Origin: an uncultured Kordia sp.
GTDB lineage: Bacteria; Bacteroidota; Bacteroidia; Flavobacteriales; Flavobacteriaceae
Direction of reading: 5' to 3'
Length of the DNA stretch: 38,032 nt
NCBI RefSeq assembly: GCF_947496985.1
Contig: NZ_CANMEZ010000017.1
Span: 1-38,032, forward strand
Within the stretch, counting starts at the first letter, position 1, and the number at the start of each line of letters is the position of its first letter. A model generated the notes under the pieces. It saw only the letters and a program-made list of their open reading frames with translations, was not told the DNA's origin and ran no database searches. Made by a program: the position numbers and the translations under genes. Below, piece after piece: positions 30,261 to 38,032 of this stretch.

Positions 30261-31709
30261 ATGAGTTTTAATGAAACTTACGAGAAGGAACTAACTTTTC
30301 AAGCAGATAGAAGACGTGCTACTGTTGAATTTATTAAGAACGTGAGCGATTTATGGTATGATAAATCAATTGAGCTTGTTCTTTTTAGAAATCAATTAAT
30401 TGACAGAAATGTTAGTGAGATTTTAAATTTACACGAATATGCAGGTCAATTTGTACAAAAACCTATTTCTATTTTTGATACTGTAGAAATTGCACAAGCA
30501 ATTGCTAAAATTGATTTACCACCATCTAAAATTGATATTGGAAAATTAACGTATGAGTATCACTTAGAAGACAATCAGTATGCAAACGCAACTTCGTTTG
30601 TAGTTGACAAATTAAAAGATGCTAAAAAATCTTCTGAAATTACACCAAAAGATGTAGTATTATATGGTTTTGGACGTATTGGACGTTTGCTAGCAAGAGA
30701 ATTAATGACACGTACAGGTCGTGGAAACCAATTACGCTTACGCGCAATTGTTACTCGTGGAAAAGTTGACAAGACTGTTTTAGAGAAAAGAGCTTCTTTA
30801 TTACGTAACGATTCTGTTCACGGAGATTTCCCAGGTACTGTTGGGATTGATGTTGAAAATTCAGCATTAATTATCAATGGAACTACAGTTCATATCATTT
30901 CGGCTAACGGACCAGAAGAAATTGATTATACTACATACGGAATCAACGATGCCTTAATTATTGATAATACAGGAGCTTTTAGAGACAAAGAAGCTTTAGA
31001 AAGACACTTAGTACCAAACGGAGCTGATAAAGTATTATTAACTGCTCCAGGAAAAGGGGTTCCTAATATTGTATATGGTGTAAACCACAAAGAACACAAT
31101 CCTGACGAAGTAAATGTTTGGTCTGCTGCTTCTTGTACTACAAATGCAATTACGCCAGTTTTAAAAGCTGTTGAAGATTCTTTCGGGTTAATTCATGGAC
31201 ATTTGGAAACGATTCATGCATATACAAATGATCAGAACTTAGTCGATAACATGCACAAAAAATACCGTCGTGGTAGAGCTGCTGCATTAAATATGGTTAT
31301 AACTGAAACAGGTGCTGGTAAAGCAGTTTCAAAAGCATTACCATCATTAGAAGGAAAATTAACTTCAAATGCTATTAGAGTTCCTGTACCAAACGGATCA
31401 TTAGCAATTTTAAATTTAGAAATCGAAAACGCTACTTCTTTAGATAGTGTAAATACTATTTTAAAGAAATATGCTTTAGAAGGTGATTTAGTAGAACAAA
31501 TCAAATACGAATTGAATGATGAATTAGTTTCTTCTGACATCGTTGGTTCTTCTGCTCCATCAATTTTTGATAGCAAAGCGACTATCGTTCGTGAAGGTGG
31601 AAAAAACATCATCTTATATGTTTGGTATGATAACGAATACGGATATTCACATCAAGTAATGCGATTAGCAAAATACATTTCTAAAGTAAGACGCTTTACA
31701 TATTACTAA
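30261..31709 (+). CDS. Long-form glyceraldehyde-3-phosphate dehydrogenase
   Basis: A 482-residue GAPDH. The catalytic domain begins near residue 130 with VVLYGFGRIGR (NAD(P) loop, 136-142), has Cys292 in SAASCTTN, and the sugar-binding HAYTNDQ and RRGRAAALNMV. An N-terminal extension of about 125 residues (helical, with YEKELTFQADRRRATVEF) is not part of the usual enzyme of about 335 residues. This long form is known in Bacteroidota, usually beside a standard GAPDH elsewhere; it may work in gluconeogenesis or bind partners through the extension. No glycolytic neighbour is present. Confidence 0.93.
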   Translation: MSFNETYEKELTFQADRRRATVEFIKNVSDLWYDKSIELVLFRNQLIDRNVSEILNLHEYAGQFVQKPISIFDTVEIAQAIAKIDLPPSKIDIGKLTYEYHLEDNQYANATSFVVDKLKDAKKSSEITPKDVVLYGFGRIGRLLARELMTRTGRGNQLRLRAIVTRGKVDKTVLEKRASLLRNDSVHGDFPGTVGIDVENSALIINGTTVHIISANGPEEIDYTTYGINDALIIDNTGAFRDKEALERHLVPNGADKVLLTAPGKGVPNIVYGVNHKEHNPDEVNVWSAASCTTNAITPVLKAVEDSFGLIHGHLETIHAYTNDQNLVDNMHKKYRRGRAAALNMVITETGAGKAVSKALPSLEGKLTSNAIRVPVPNGSLAILNLEIENATSLDSVNTILKKYALEGDLVEQIKYELNDELVSSDIVGSSAPSIFDSKATIVREGGKNIILYVWYDNEYGYSHQVMRLAKYISKVRRFTYY

Positions 31710-31728
31710 TCGTAATTTAAATAATATA

Positions 31729-31760
31729 AAAAAAGAGTCTCATACTAGAGACTCTTTTTT
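31729..31760 (+). terminator. Terminator of the GAPDH gene
   Basis: AAAAAAGAGTCTC (31729-31741) pairs perfectly with GAGACTCTTTTTT (31748-31760) around a six-base loop. Confidence 0.9.
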
Positions 31761-31839
31761 TTGTTTATAAATCTCTTTAAAATTCACACAATAAATAAAA
31801 ATATCTTCGTTTATTTGACAACTGTTATTTTAAACCTGA

Positions 31840-32445
31840 ATGACCATGAAAGTGAAACAAATATTCCTAGCAATAGCGCTCTTCTTTTCTATTCTTGCCA
31901 GCGGACAAAATGTAGATAAAAACGCAAATCTAAAATTAAAAGAAGGTCCAATTGATGCGCAATTTGAATTCATATTCGAAAAATCTAACAAATACCAAAT
32001 CTATAAAGTTGTAAAACAAGATTGGATTAAAAAGCTACAAAAAAATGTTGCTGATTCTATCAATGCAATTCGAAAAGATTTTGATGCAGAAGTTGCCAAG
32101 GTTGCTACGCAACAAACTGAAATTGAAAAATTAAAAGCTGATTTAGTTGCTGTAAATCAAAAAATTACAGATTTAAACACTGAAAAAGATAGTATTTCTT
32201 TACTTGGGATGCAATTAAGCAAAGGTTCATACCAAACATTAATGTGGGGAATTATTGCTTTATTAGCAATTCTATGGCTATTTTTTGCTTATCGATTCAA
32301 ATCGAGTAACGCTATTACAAAAGAAGCTAAAGCTAGATTAGCTGAAACAGAGCAAGAATTTGAAGAACATCGCAAACGCGCTTTAGAACGCGAACAGCAA
32401 GTTCGTAGAAAATTGCAAGACGAAATCAATAAGAACAAAAGCTAA
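31840..32445 (+). CDS. Signal-anchored coiled-coil membrane protein
   Basis: A 201-residue protein with a Sec signal (about 1-22, ending LASGQ), an extracytoplasmic part with coiled coil at about 78-120, one membrane helix (about 133-152) and a charged cytoplasmic coiled coil (160-200, rich in Glu, Arg and Lys). The layout could link periplasm to cytoplasm. In flavobacteria proteins of this type sit upstream of trmD and are sometimes mislabelled as the methyltransferase, but no SAM fold is present. ATG 31846 is an alternative start. It is 12 bases from trmD, so cotranscribed. Function unknown. Confidence 0.78.
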   Translation: MTMKVKQIFLAIALFFSILASGQNVDKNANLKLKEGPIDAQFEFIFEKSNKYQIYKVVKQDWIKKLQKNVADSINAIRKDFDAEVAKVATQQTEIEKLKADLVAVNQKITDLNTEKDSISLLGMQLSKGSYQTLMWGIIALLAILWLFFAYRFKSSNAITKEAKARLAETEQEFEEHRKRALEREQQVRRKLQDEINKNKS

Positions 32446-32457
32446 TTTCTGACACCG

Positions 32458-33135
32458 ATGCGCATAGATATTATTTCTGTAGTTCCTGATTTAATGAAAA
32501 GTCCTTTTGAAGCCTCTATTATGAAGCGTTCAATTGACAAAGGTATTGTTGAAATTCATTTTCACAATTTACGTGAATATGCTACAGACAATTACAAATC
32601 AATTGACGATTATCAATTTGGTGGCGGCGCAGGAATGGTTATGATGATCGCTCCTATTGATAAATGTATTTCAGACTTAAAGTCAGAACGTAATTATGAT
32701 GAAGTCATTTATATGACACCTGATGGAACTACTTTGAATCAAGGAATTGCAAATGAACTTTCATTAAAAGGAAATATTATCATTCTTTGCGGACATTATA
32801 AAGGTGTTGATCAACGTGTACGCGATCACTTTATTACTAGAGAAATTTCTATTGGTGATTATGTTTTATCTGGAGGAGAATTAGGAGCAGCTGTTTTGTG
32901 TGATTCTATCATACGATTAATTCCTGGTGTGTTAGGAAATGAAACGTCCGCCCTAACCGATTCGTTTCAAGACAATTTATTAGCACCTCCAGTATATACA
33001 AGACCTGCTAAATATAATGATTGGGAAGTTCCTGAAGTATTACTATCTGGAAACTTTCCTAAAATAGAAGCTTGGCGTGAAGATCAAGCCTATGAACGCA
33101 CAAAGACATTACGCCCAGATCTGTTAGATGAATAA
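32458..33135 (+). CDS. trmD: tRNA (guanine37-N1)-methyltransferase
   Basis: A 225-residue SPOUT methyltransferase that makes m1G37 in tRNAs and keeps the reading frame. Hallmarks are [13 protein letters not shown] at the start, [11 protein letters not shown], the knot region [11 protein letters not shown] and [13 protein letters not shown], and SALTDSFQ. The length is typical. It follows the coiled-coil protein gene by 12 bases. A gap of about 220 bases with a separate promoter leads to rplS. Confidence 0.97.
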   Translation: MRIDIISVVPDLMKSPFEASIMKRSIDKGIVEIHFHNLREYATDNYKSIDDYQFGGGAGMVMMIAPIDKCISDLKSERNYDEVIYMTPDGTTLNQGIANELSLKGNIIILCGHYKGVDQRVRDHFITREISIGDYVLSGGELGAAVLCDSIIRLIPGVLGNETSALTDSFQDNLLAPPVYTRPAKYNDWEVPEVLLSGNFPKIEAWREDQAYERTKTLRPDLLDE

Positions 33136-33253
33136 ATCCATTAGAACGCTGCGCTTTTAGCATCTTGAGTATTTAACTGTTGATTTACCAATAACCGATA
33201 ACTAGCAACCAAAAATTAAACATTTAGCATTTAAAATTTTAAACTAAAAAACA

Positions 33254-33283
33254 TTGTACATTCACAATAAATACCTATTTTTG
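33254..33283 (+). promoter_or_regulatory. Promoter of rplS
   Basis: TTG (33254-33256) and a perfect TATTTTTG (33276-33283) are separated by 19 bases. This is the best promoter match in the window, separating rplS from trmD. Confidence 0.7.
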
Positions 33284-33287
33284 CACT

Positions 33288-33356
33288 CAATTTTGGATTA
33301 ACCTCTGGCGATAGACGTGAATGTTGGTTTGAATTAATATTTATAAAAAGTTTAAA
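33288..33356 (+). ncRNA. Candidate structured 5' leader of rplS
   Basis: The leader of about 70 bases contains ATT-AACC (near 33297-33303) that can pair with GGTT-TG-AAT (33326-33334), enclosing a GC-richer loop (CTCTGGCGATAGACG). GC content higher than the surroundings plus pairing suggests an autoregulatory ribosomal-protein leader for bL19, but I see no alignment evidence. Confidence 0.3.
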
Positions 33357-33710
33357 ATGGAAGCTTTAATTAAATTTGTACAAGACGAATTTGTAGCAAC
33401 AAAAGATTTCCCTGAATTTGCAGCAGGAGATACTATTACAGTTTATTATGAAATCCGTGAAGGTGAAAAAACACGTACACAGTTCTTTAGAGGAGTTGTA
33501 ATTCAACGTAGAGGTTCAGGATCAACAGAAACATTTACTATTAGAAAAATGTCTGGAACAGTTGGTGTAGAACGTATTTTCCCAGTTAATTTACCAGCTC
33601 TTCAACGTATAGAAGTTAACAAAAGAGGTAAAGTTCGTAGAGCACGTATCTTTTACTTTAGAGGTCTTACTGGTAAGAAAGCTAGAATTAAAGAAAGAAG
33701 ATTTAAATAA
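33357..33710 (+). CDS. rplS: 50S ribosomal protein L19 (bL19)
   Basis: A 117-residue ribosomal protein of the large subunit at the 30S-50S interface. FAAGDTITVYYEIREGEKTRTQFFRGVVIQRRGSG when read in segments, ETFTIRKMSGTVGVERIFPVN and the basic tail GKKARIKERR are the bL19 pattern. The length is normal. It has its own promoter and leader and a perfect palindromic terminator, so it is expressed separately from trmD. Confidence 0.97.
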   Translation: MEALIKFVQDEFVATKDFPEFAAGDTITVYYEIREGEKTRTQFFRGVVIQRRGSGSTETFTIRKMSGTVGVERIFPVNLPALQRIEVNKRGKVRRARIFYFRGLTGKKARIKERRFK

Positions 33711-33732
33711 AATCTTTCAAAACACATACAAT

Positions 33733-33764
33733 AAAAAAGTCCTGCAAATTTGCAGGACTTTTTT
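33733..33764 (+). terminator. Perfect palindromic terminator of rplS
   Basis: A 32-base perfect palindrome (arms 33733-33748 and 33749-33764) with GTCCTGC at the stem core and a T-run on both strands. Confidence 0.92.
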
Positions 33765-34400
33765 CGTTATAAACAATTGTTAATAAACTAGGTTCATATC
33801 TTGTTGATTTCTAATTTATTATATTTCTTGTTTTTTAAAAAACTTATACTACATTTATGAAAGAATTTACAAAGAGAGCGATGAAAGTCACCCTATTGTA
33901 AACACTAAAGAACGTTCTAAACAAATTGTTATTTTAATATGTTTTTCAAAACTATTTTTTGGGTACAGAAAATACTAAGAAAAATGTGACTCTATTTCTA
34001 GCATAGCTTGCTGTGATAGACTCAAGGAGAAACGCCGAAACTCGCTAGTATTGCTAAGATGCTACTGATGTGTTGTGTACAAAAAACACTTCCGAAAGGA
34101 ATTATATTGTATTCAAAAGGACAAATCGCGAAAGCTGATATGTACAAGTAGGTATATTAAAAAACAATAGAGATAAGTTTCAAAACAGGTAAAATGCCAA
34201 TAACGACGAAGCTTATTTCGAAACCAGAAGTAATGTTTATATTTCTTTGTTAAGCAATTAATGAAAAAAGACTAAACTAACTTCAGAAAGCCATGTCAAG
34301 GTAAGAAATTACAATGATATGGCTTTTGTTTTTGTTAAAATGACTAAAATATAACATTTTATAAATCTACTCCTACGTTATATTTTCTAAAATCCCTTAT
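33765..34400. other. Gene-poor island with possible coding remnants
   Basis: About 640 bp with no intact gene. One frame around 33850-33990 encodes YERIYKESDESHPIVNTKER and on to a stop after SKLFFGYRKY. Another around 34147-34262 encodes VGILKNNRDKFQNR, a stop, then NANNDEAYFETRSNVYISLL. These read like protein but belong to different frames with stops, so an old degraded gene is possible. No family could be named. Confidence 0.35.
34287..34326 (+). terminator. Terminator-like hairpin in the gene-poor island
   Basis: AAAGCCAT (34287-34294) pairs with ATGGCTTT (34319-34326) and is followed by a T-rich stretch. A terminator with no intact gene before it supports the idea that a lost gene once ended here. 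Confidence 0.4.
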
Positions 34401-34407
34401 CAATTTG

Positions 34408-34415
34408 TATATTTG
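34408..34415 (+). promoter_or_regulatory. -7 box of the icd gene
   Basis: A perfect TATATTTG, 51 bases before the start codon. The -33 element is poor. Confidence 0.5.
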
Positions 34416-34436
34416 CAATTCGAAAAAATACAATGA

Positions 34437-36695
<2,259 letters not shown>

Positions 36696-36723
36696 TTTAG
36701 TTCGCACAAAACATAATATTCAT

Positions 36724-36756
36724 AAAAAAGCTTCTTATTCATAAGGAGCTTTTTTT
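36724..36756 (+). terminator. Terminator of icd
   Basis: AAAAAAGCTTCTTA (36724-36737) pairs with TAAGGAGCTTTTTT (36742-36755) with one mismatch, then more Ts. Confidence 0.88.
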
Positions 36757-36829
36757 ATATGATCACTTCTTGGAAACTTAACAAGTTTTAGACATACAAT
36801 ACATTAATAATCAAAATATATAATTTTCT

Positions 36830-36909
36830 CGGGCGTTCCCACAAGTGGTCATGCTATCCACTATATCTCCCGAAAAAAATCGGGAGGATGTCGCTCCTAT
36901 CACTAACGC
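36830..36909. repeat. Dispersed flavobacterial GGGCGTT...AACGC element
   Basis: The element opens with CGGGCGTTCCC and ends with CACTAACGC, so GCGTT and AACGC form terminal inverted repeats. Inside, CTCCCGA (36867-36873) pairs with TCGGGAG (36880-36886), followed by GGATGTCGCTCCTATC. I recall elements of this plan (GGGCGTT, hairpin, GGATGCCGCT-type stretch, TAACGC) scattered between genes in many Bacteroidota. Function unknown. Confidence 0.7.
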
Positions 36910-36918
36910 AAAAAACCA

Positions 36919-36949
36919 TTTCTTTTCTAGGTAAAATAACGTATTTTTG
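36919..36949 (+). promoter_or_regulatory. Promoter abutting the murQ start codon
   Basis: TTTC (36919-36922) and a perfect TATTTTTG (36942-36949) are separated by 19 bases. The box ends four bases before ATG 36954, so transcription would begin at or next to the start codon. Confidence 0.5.
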
Positions 36950-36953
36950 AAAC

Positions 36954-37775
36954 ATGGAATTTATCAAAACAACTGAGCAAGATTCTAAATACAATCATCT
37001 TGAGAAAATGAGTGTATCAGAATTATTATCCAATATTAATAATGAAGATAAAACAGTACCGTTAGCTGTTCAAAAGATGATTCCTGAAATAGAAAAATTA
37101 GTTACTAATGTAGTTACTCGCATGAATAATGGAGGACGATTATTCTATATTGGTGCTGGCACAAGTGGACGATTAGGAATTGTAGATGCTTCGGAGTGCC
37201 CGCCCACTTTTGGTGTATCACATGAATTAGTTGTCGGACTAATTGCTGGAGGAGACATCGCTATTAGAAAAGCAGTAGAATTTGCTGAAGACGATACAGC
37301 ACAAGGCTGGAAAGATTTACAAAAGCACAATATCTCTAAAAATGATACTGTAATTGGAATTGCAGCCTCCGGAACTACTCCATATGTTATTGGAGCTCTG
37401 AAAAAGTGTAATGAGGAGGATATTTTAACAGGTTGTATTACTTGCAATCAAGATAGCCCCTTATCAAAAGTTTCAAAACATCCTATAGAAGTTATTGTAG
37501 GACCTGAATTTGTTACAGGAAGCTCTCGAATGAAAGCCGGAACTGCTCAAAAACTAGTATTGAATATGATTTCTACTACTATCATGATTCAACTAGGAAA
37601 AGTAAAAGGCAATAAAATGGTCGATATGCAACTAAGTAATCATAAATTAGTTGAAAGAGGTACTAAAATGATTATGACTGAATTACAGATTTCTCAAAAA
37701 GTAGCCTCTGAATTATTAGAAAAATATAAAAGTGTACGAATTGCAATTTCTAATTATGACAAAAAGAACAGATAA
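36954..37775 (+). CDS. murQ: N-acetylmuramic acid 6-phosphate etherase
   Basis: A 273-residue SIS-domain enzyme that splits MurNAc 6-phosphate into GlcNAc 6-phosphate and lactate in cell-wall recycling. Hallmarks are TTEQDSKY and LEKMSVSELL at the start, IGAGTSGRLGIVDASECPPTFG and GIAASGTTPYVIGAL in the SIS domain, and VTGSSRMKAGTAQK. The N-terminus matches homologues, so ATG 36954 is likely right even though a promoter box ends four bases before it. The last residues overlap the next gene (37756). Confidence 0.96.
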   Translation: MEFIKTTEQDSKYNHLEKMSVSELLSNINNEDKTVPLAVQKMIPEIEKLVTNVVTRMNNGGRLFYIGAGTSGRLGIVDASECPPTFGVSHELVVGLIAGGDIAIRKAVEFAEDDTAQGWKDLQKHNISKNDTVIGIAASGTTPYVIGALKKCNEEDILTGCITCNQDSPLSKVSKHPIEVIVGPEFVTGSSRMKAGTAQKLVLNMISTTIMIQLGKVKGNKMVDMQLSNHKLVERGTKMIMTELQISQKVASELLEKYKSVRIAISNYDKKNR

Positions 37776-37977
37776 AGAACTATTAGGTAAAGGATTAAAA
37801 TTTATGGCTGGATCCTTAGTATGCATGTTTACTGGTCCAGTAGTAATTCACTCAGCATTTAAAAATCAAGAACATCCATTATACATCCCTGTATTAATTA
37901 CAGGATTAGCTATTGCTGCATTTGCTATTATTTTAGCGTTTAAAGGAATGCGTAAAATAATGAATTCAATTTTCTAA
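37756..37977 (+). CDS. DUF6095-like small membrane protein
   Basis: A 73-residue protein with two membrane helices (about 17-37 and 45-63) joined by a short loop (NQEHPLY), starting MTKRTDKELLGKGLKF. It resembles DUF6095, a short flavobacterial family of unknown role that I recall next to murQ. ATG 37756 overlaps the end of murQ by 20 bases; an in-frame ATG eight codons upstream is less likely because the extra residues do not fit. Coupled with murQ, it may relate to wall recycling. Confidence 0.8.
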   Translation: MTKRTDKELLGKGLKFMAGSLVCMFTGPVVIHSAFKNQEHPLYIPVLITGLAIAAFAIILAFKGMRKIMNSIF

Positions 37978-38032
37978 CCTACTATATTTATCTTTTAAAA
38001 CAACTATATATCATTGTAATTGTATAATGATG

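Noticed and set aside
36830-36909. attC site related to the left-edge palindromes
   Set aside because: It ends in TAACGC rather than CGTTACCC and carries a single strong hairpin and a different inner sequence; it is better treated as a separate repeat family.

Overview
The window looks like chromosomal DNA from a marine-type Flavobacteriaceae bacterium (Bacteroidota), in the style of Kordia or a close relative. Reasons: AT-rich sequence with many TAnnTTTG (-7) promoter boxes, several genes starting with TTG or GTG, lipoproteins with Bacteroidota-type lipoboxes, a C-terminal type IX secretion sorting domain, a monomeric NADP-isocitrate dehydrogenase, a 482-residue GAPDH, and two short peptides with the flavobacterial class I lanthipeptide-type leader. 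Most genes are core or housekeeping. The accessory material is at the left edge and in a few intergenic islands. No rRNA, tRNA, CRISPR, transposase or prophage was seen.

Layout. 1-1.14 kb: two small unknown genes separated by imperfect palindromes ending in CGTTACCC or CGTTAGCC, which look like integron-type gene cassettes. 1.15-4.1 kb: a DUF6261-like gene with a 42-bp tandem repeat upstream, a membrane-anchored serine beta-lactamase-like hydrolase, and a decayed membrane-protein fragment. 4.15-8.58 kb: a tight three-gene operon of CutC, PNGase F-like lipoprotein and GH2 beta-mannosidase lipoprotein, which together suggest N-glycan breakdown. 8.6-10.9 kb: an orphan lanthipeptide-like precursor (minus) and two paralogous lipoproteins flanking a two-TM protein.

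10.9-13.5 kb (minus): LOG-family protein, PrmC, GNAT acetyltransferase, pentapeptide-repeat protein, with a (TTTATTC)7 tract between prmC and the LOG gene. 13.7-18.0 kb (plus): LEA-type lipoprotein, RibD, HAD phosphatase, EamA transporter, AlkB-like dioxygenase, YigZ-like protein. 18.05-20.0 kb (minus): a 39-residue peptide gene, a Cys/Asp-rich TIGR04222-like protein paired with a GRDP/DUF1399-like protein, and a hotdog thioesterase. 20.2-24.3 kb (plus): dnaA, low-molecular-weight phosphatase, a PQQ-type sugar dehydrogenase with a T9SS signal, and a tetrapyrrole-methylase-fold methyltransferase.

24.5-28.0 kb (minus): dapF, GNAT, an MltG homologue lacking its catalytic half, a DUF2279 protein and a transglycosylase-like exported protein, mostly cell-wall themed. 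28.3-29.7 kb: a DegP/DegQ protease. 29.8 kb (minus): a second orphan lanthipeptide-like precursor. 30.3-33.7 kb: long-form GAPDH, a membrane coiled-coil protein with trmD, and rplS behind its own promoter and leader. 33.7-34.5 kb: a gene-poor island with possible coding remnants. 34.5-38.0 kb: monomeric icd, a flavobacterial dispersed repeat, murQ (possibly leaderless) and a DUF6095-like small membrane protein.

The least ordinary points are the cassette-like left edge, the two precursor peptides with no modification enzymes nearby, the clean C-terminal loss in the MltG homologue, and the placement of cutC inside an N-glycan operon. All family names come from reading translated sequence without database searches.
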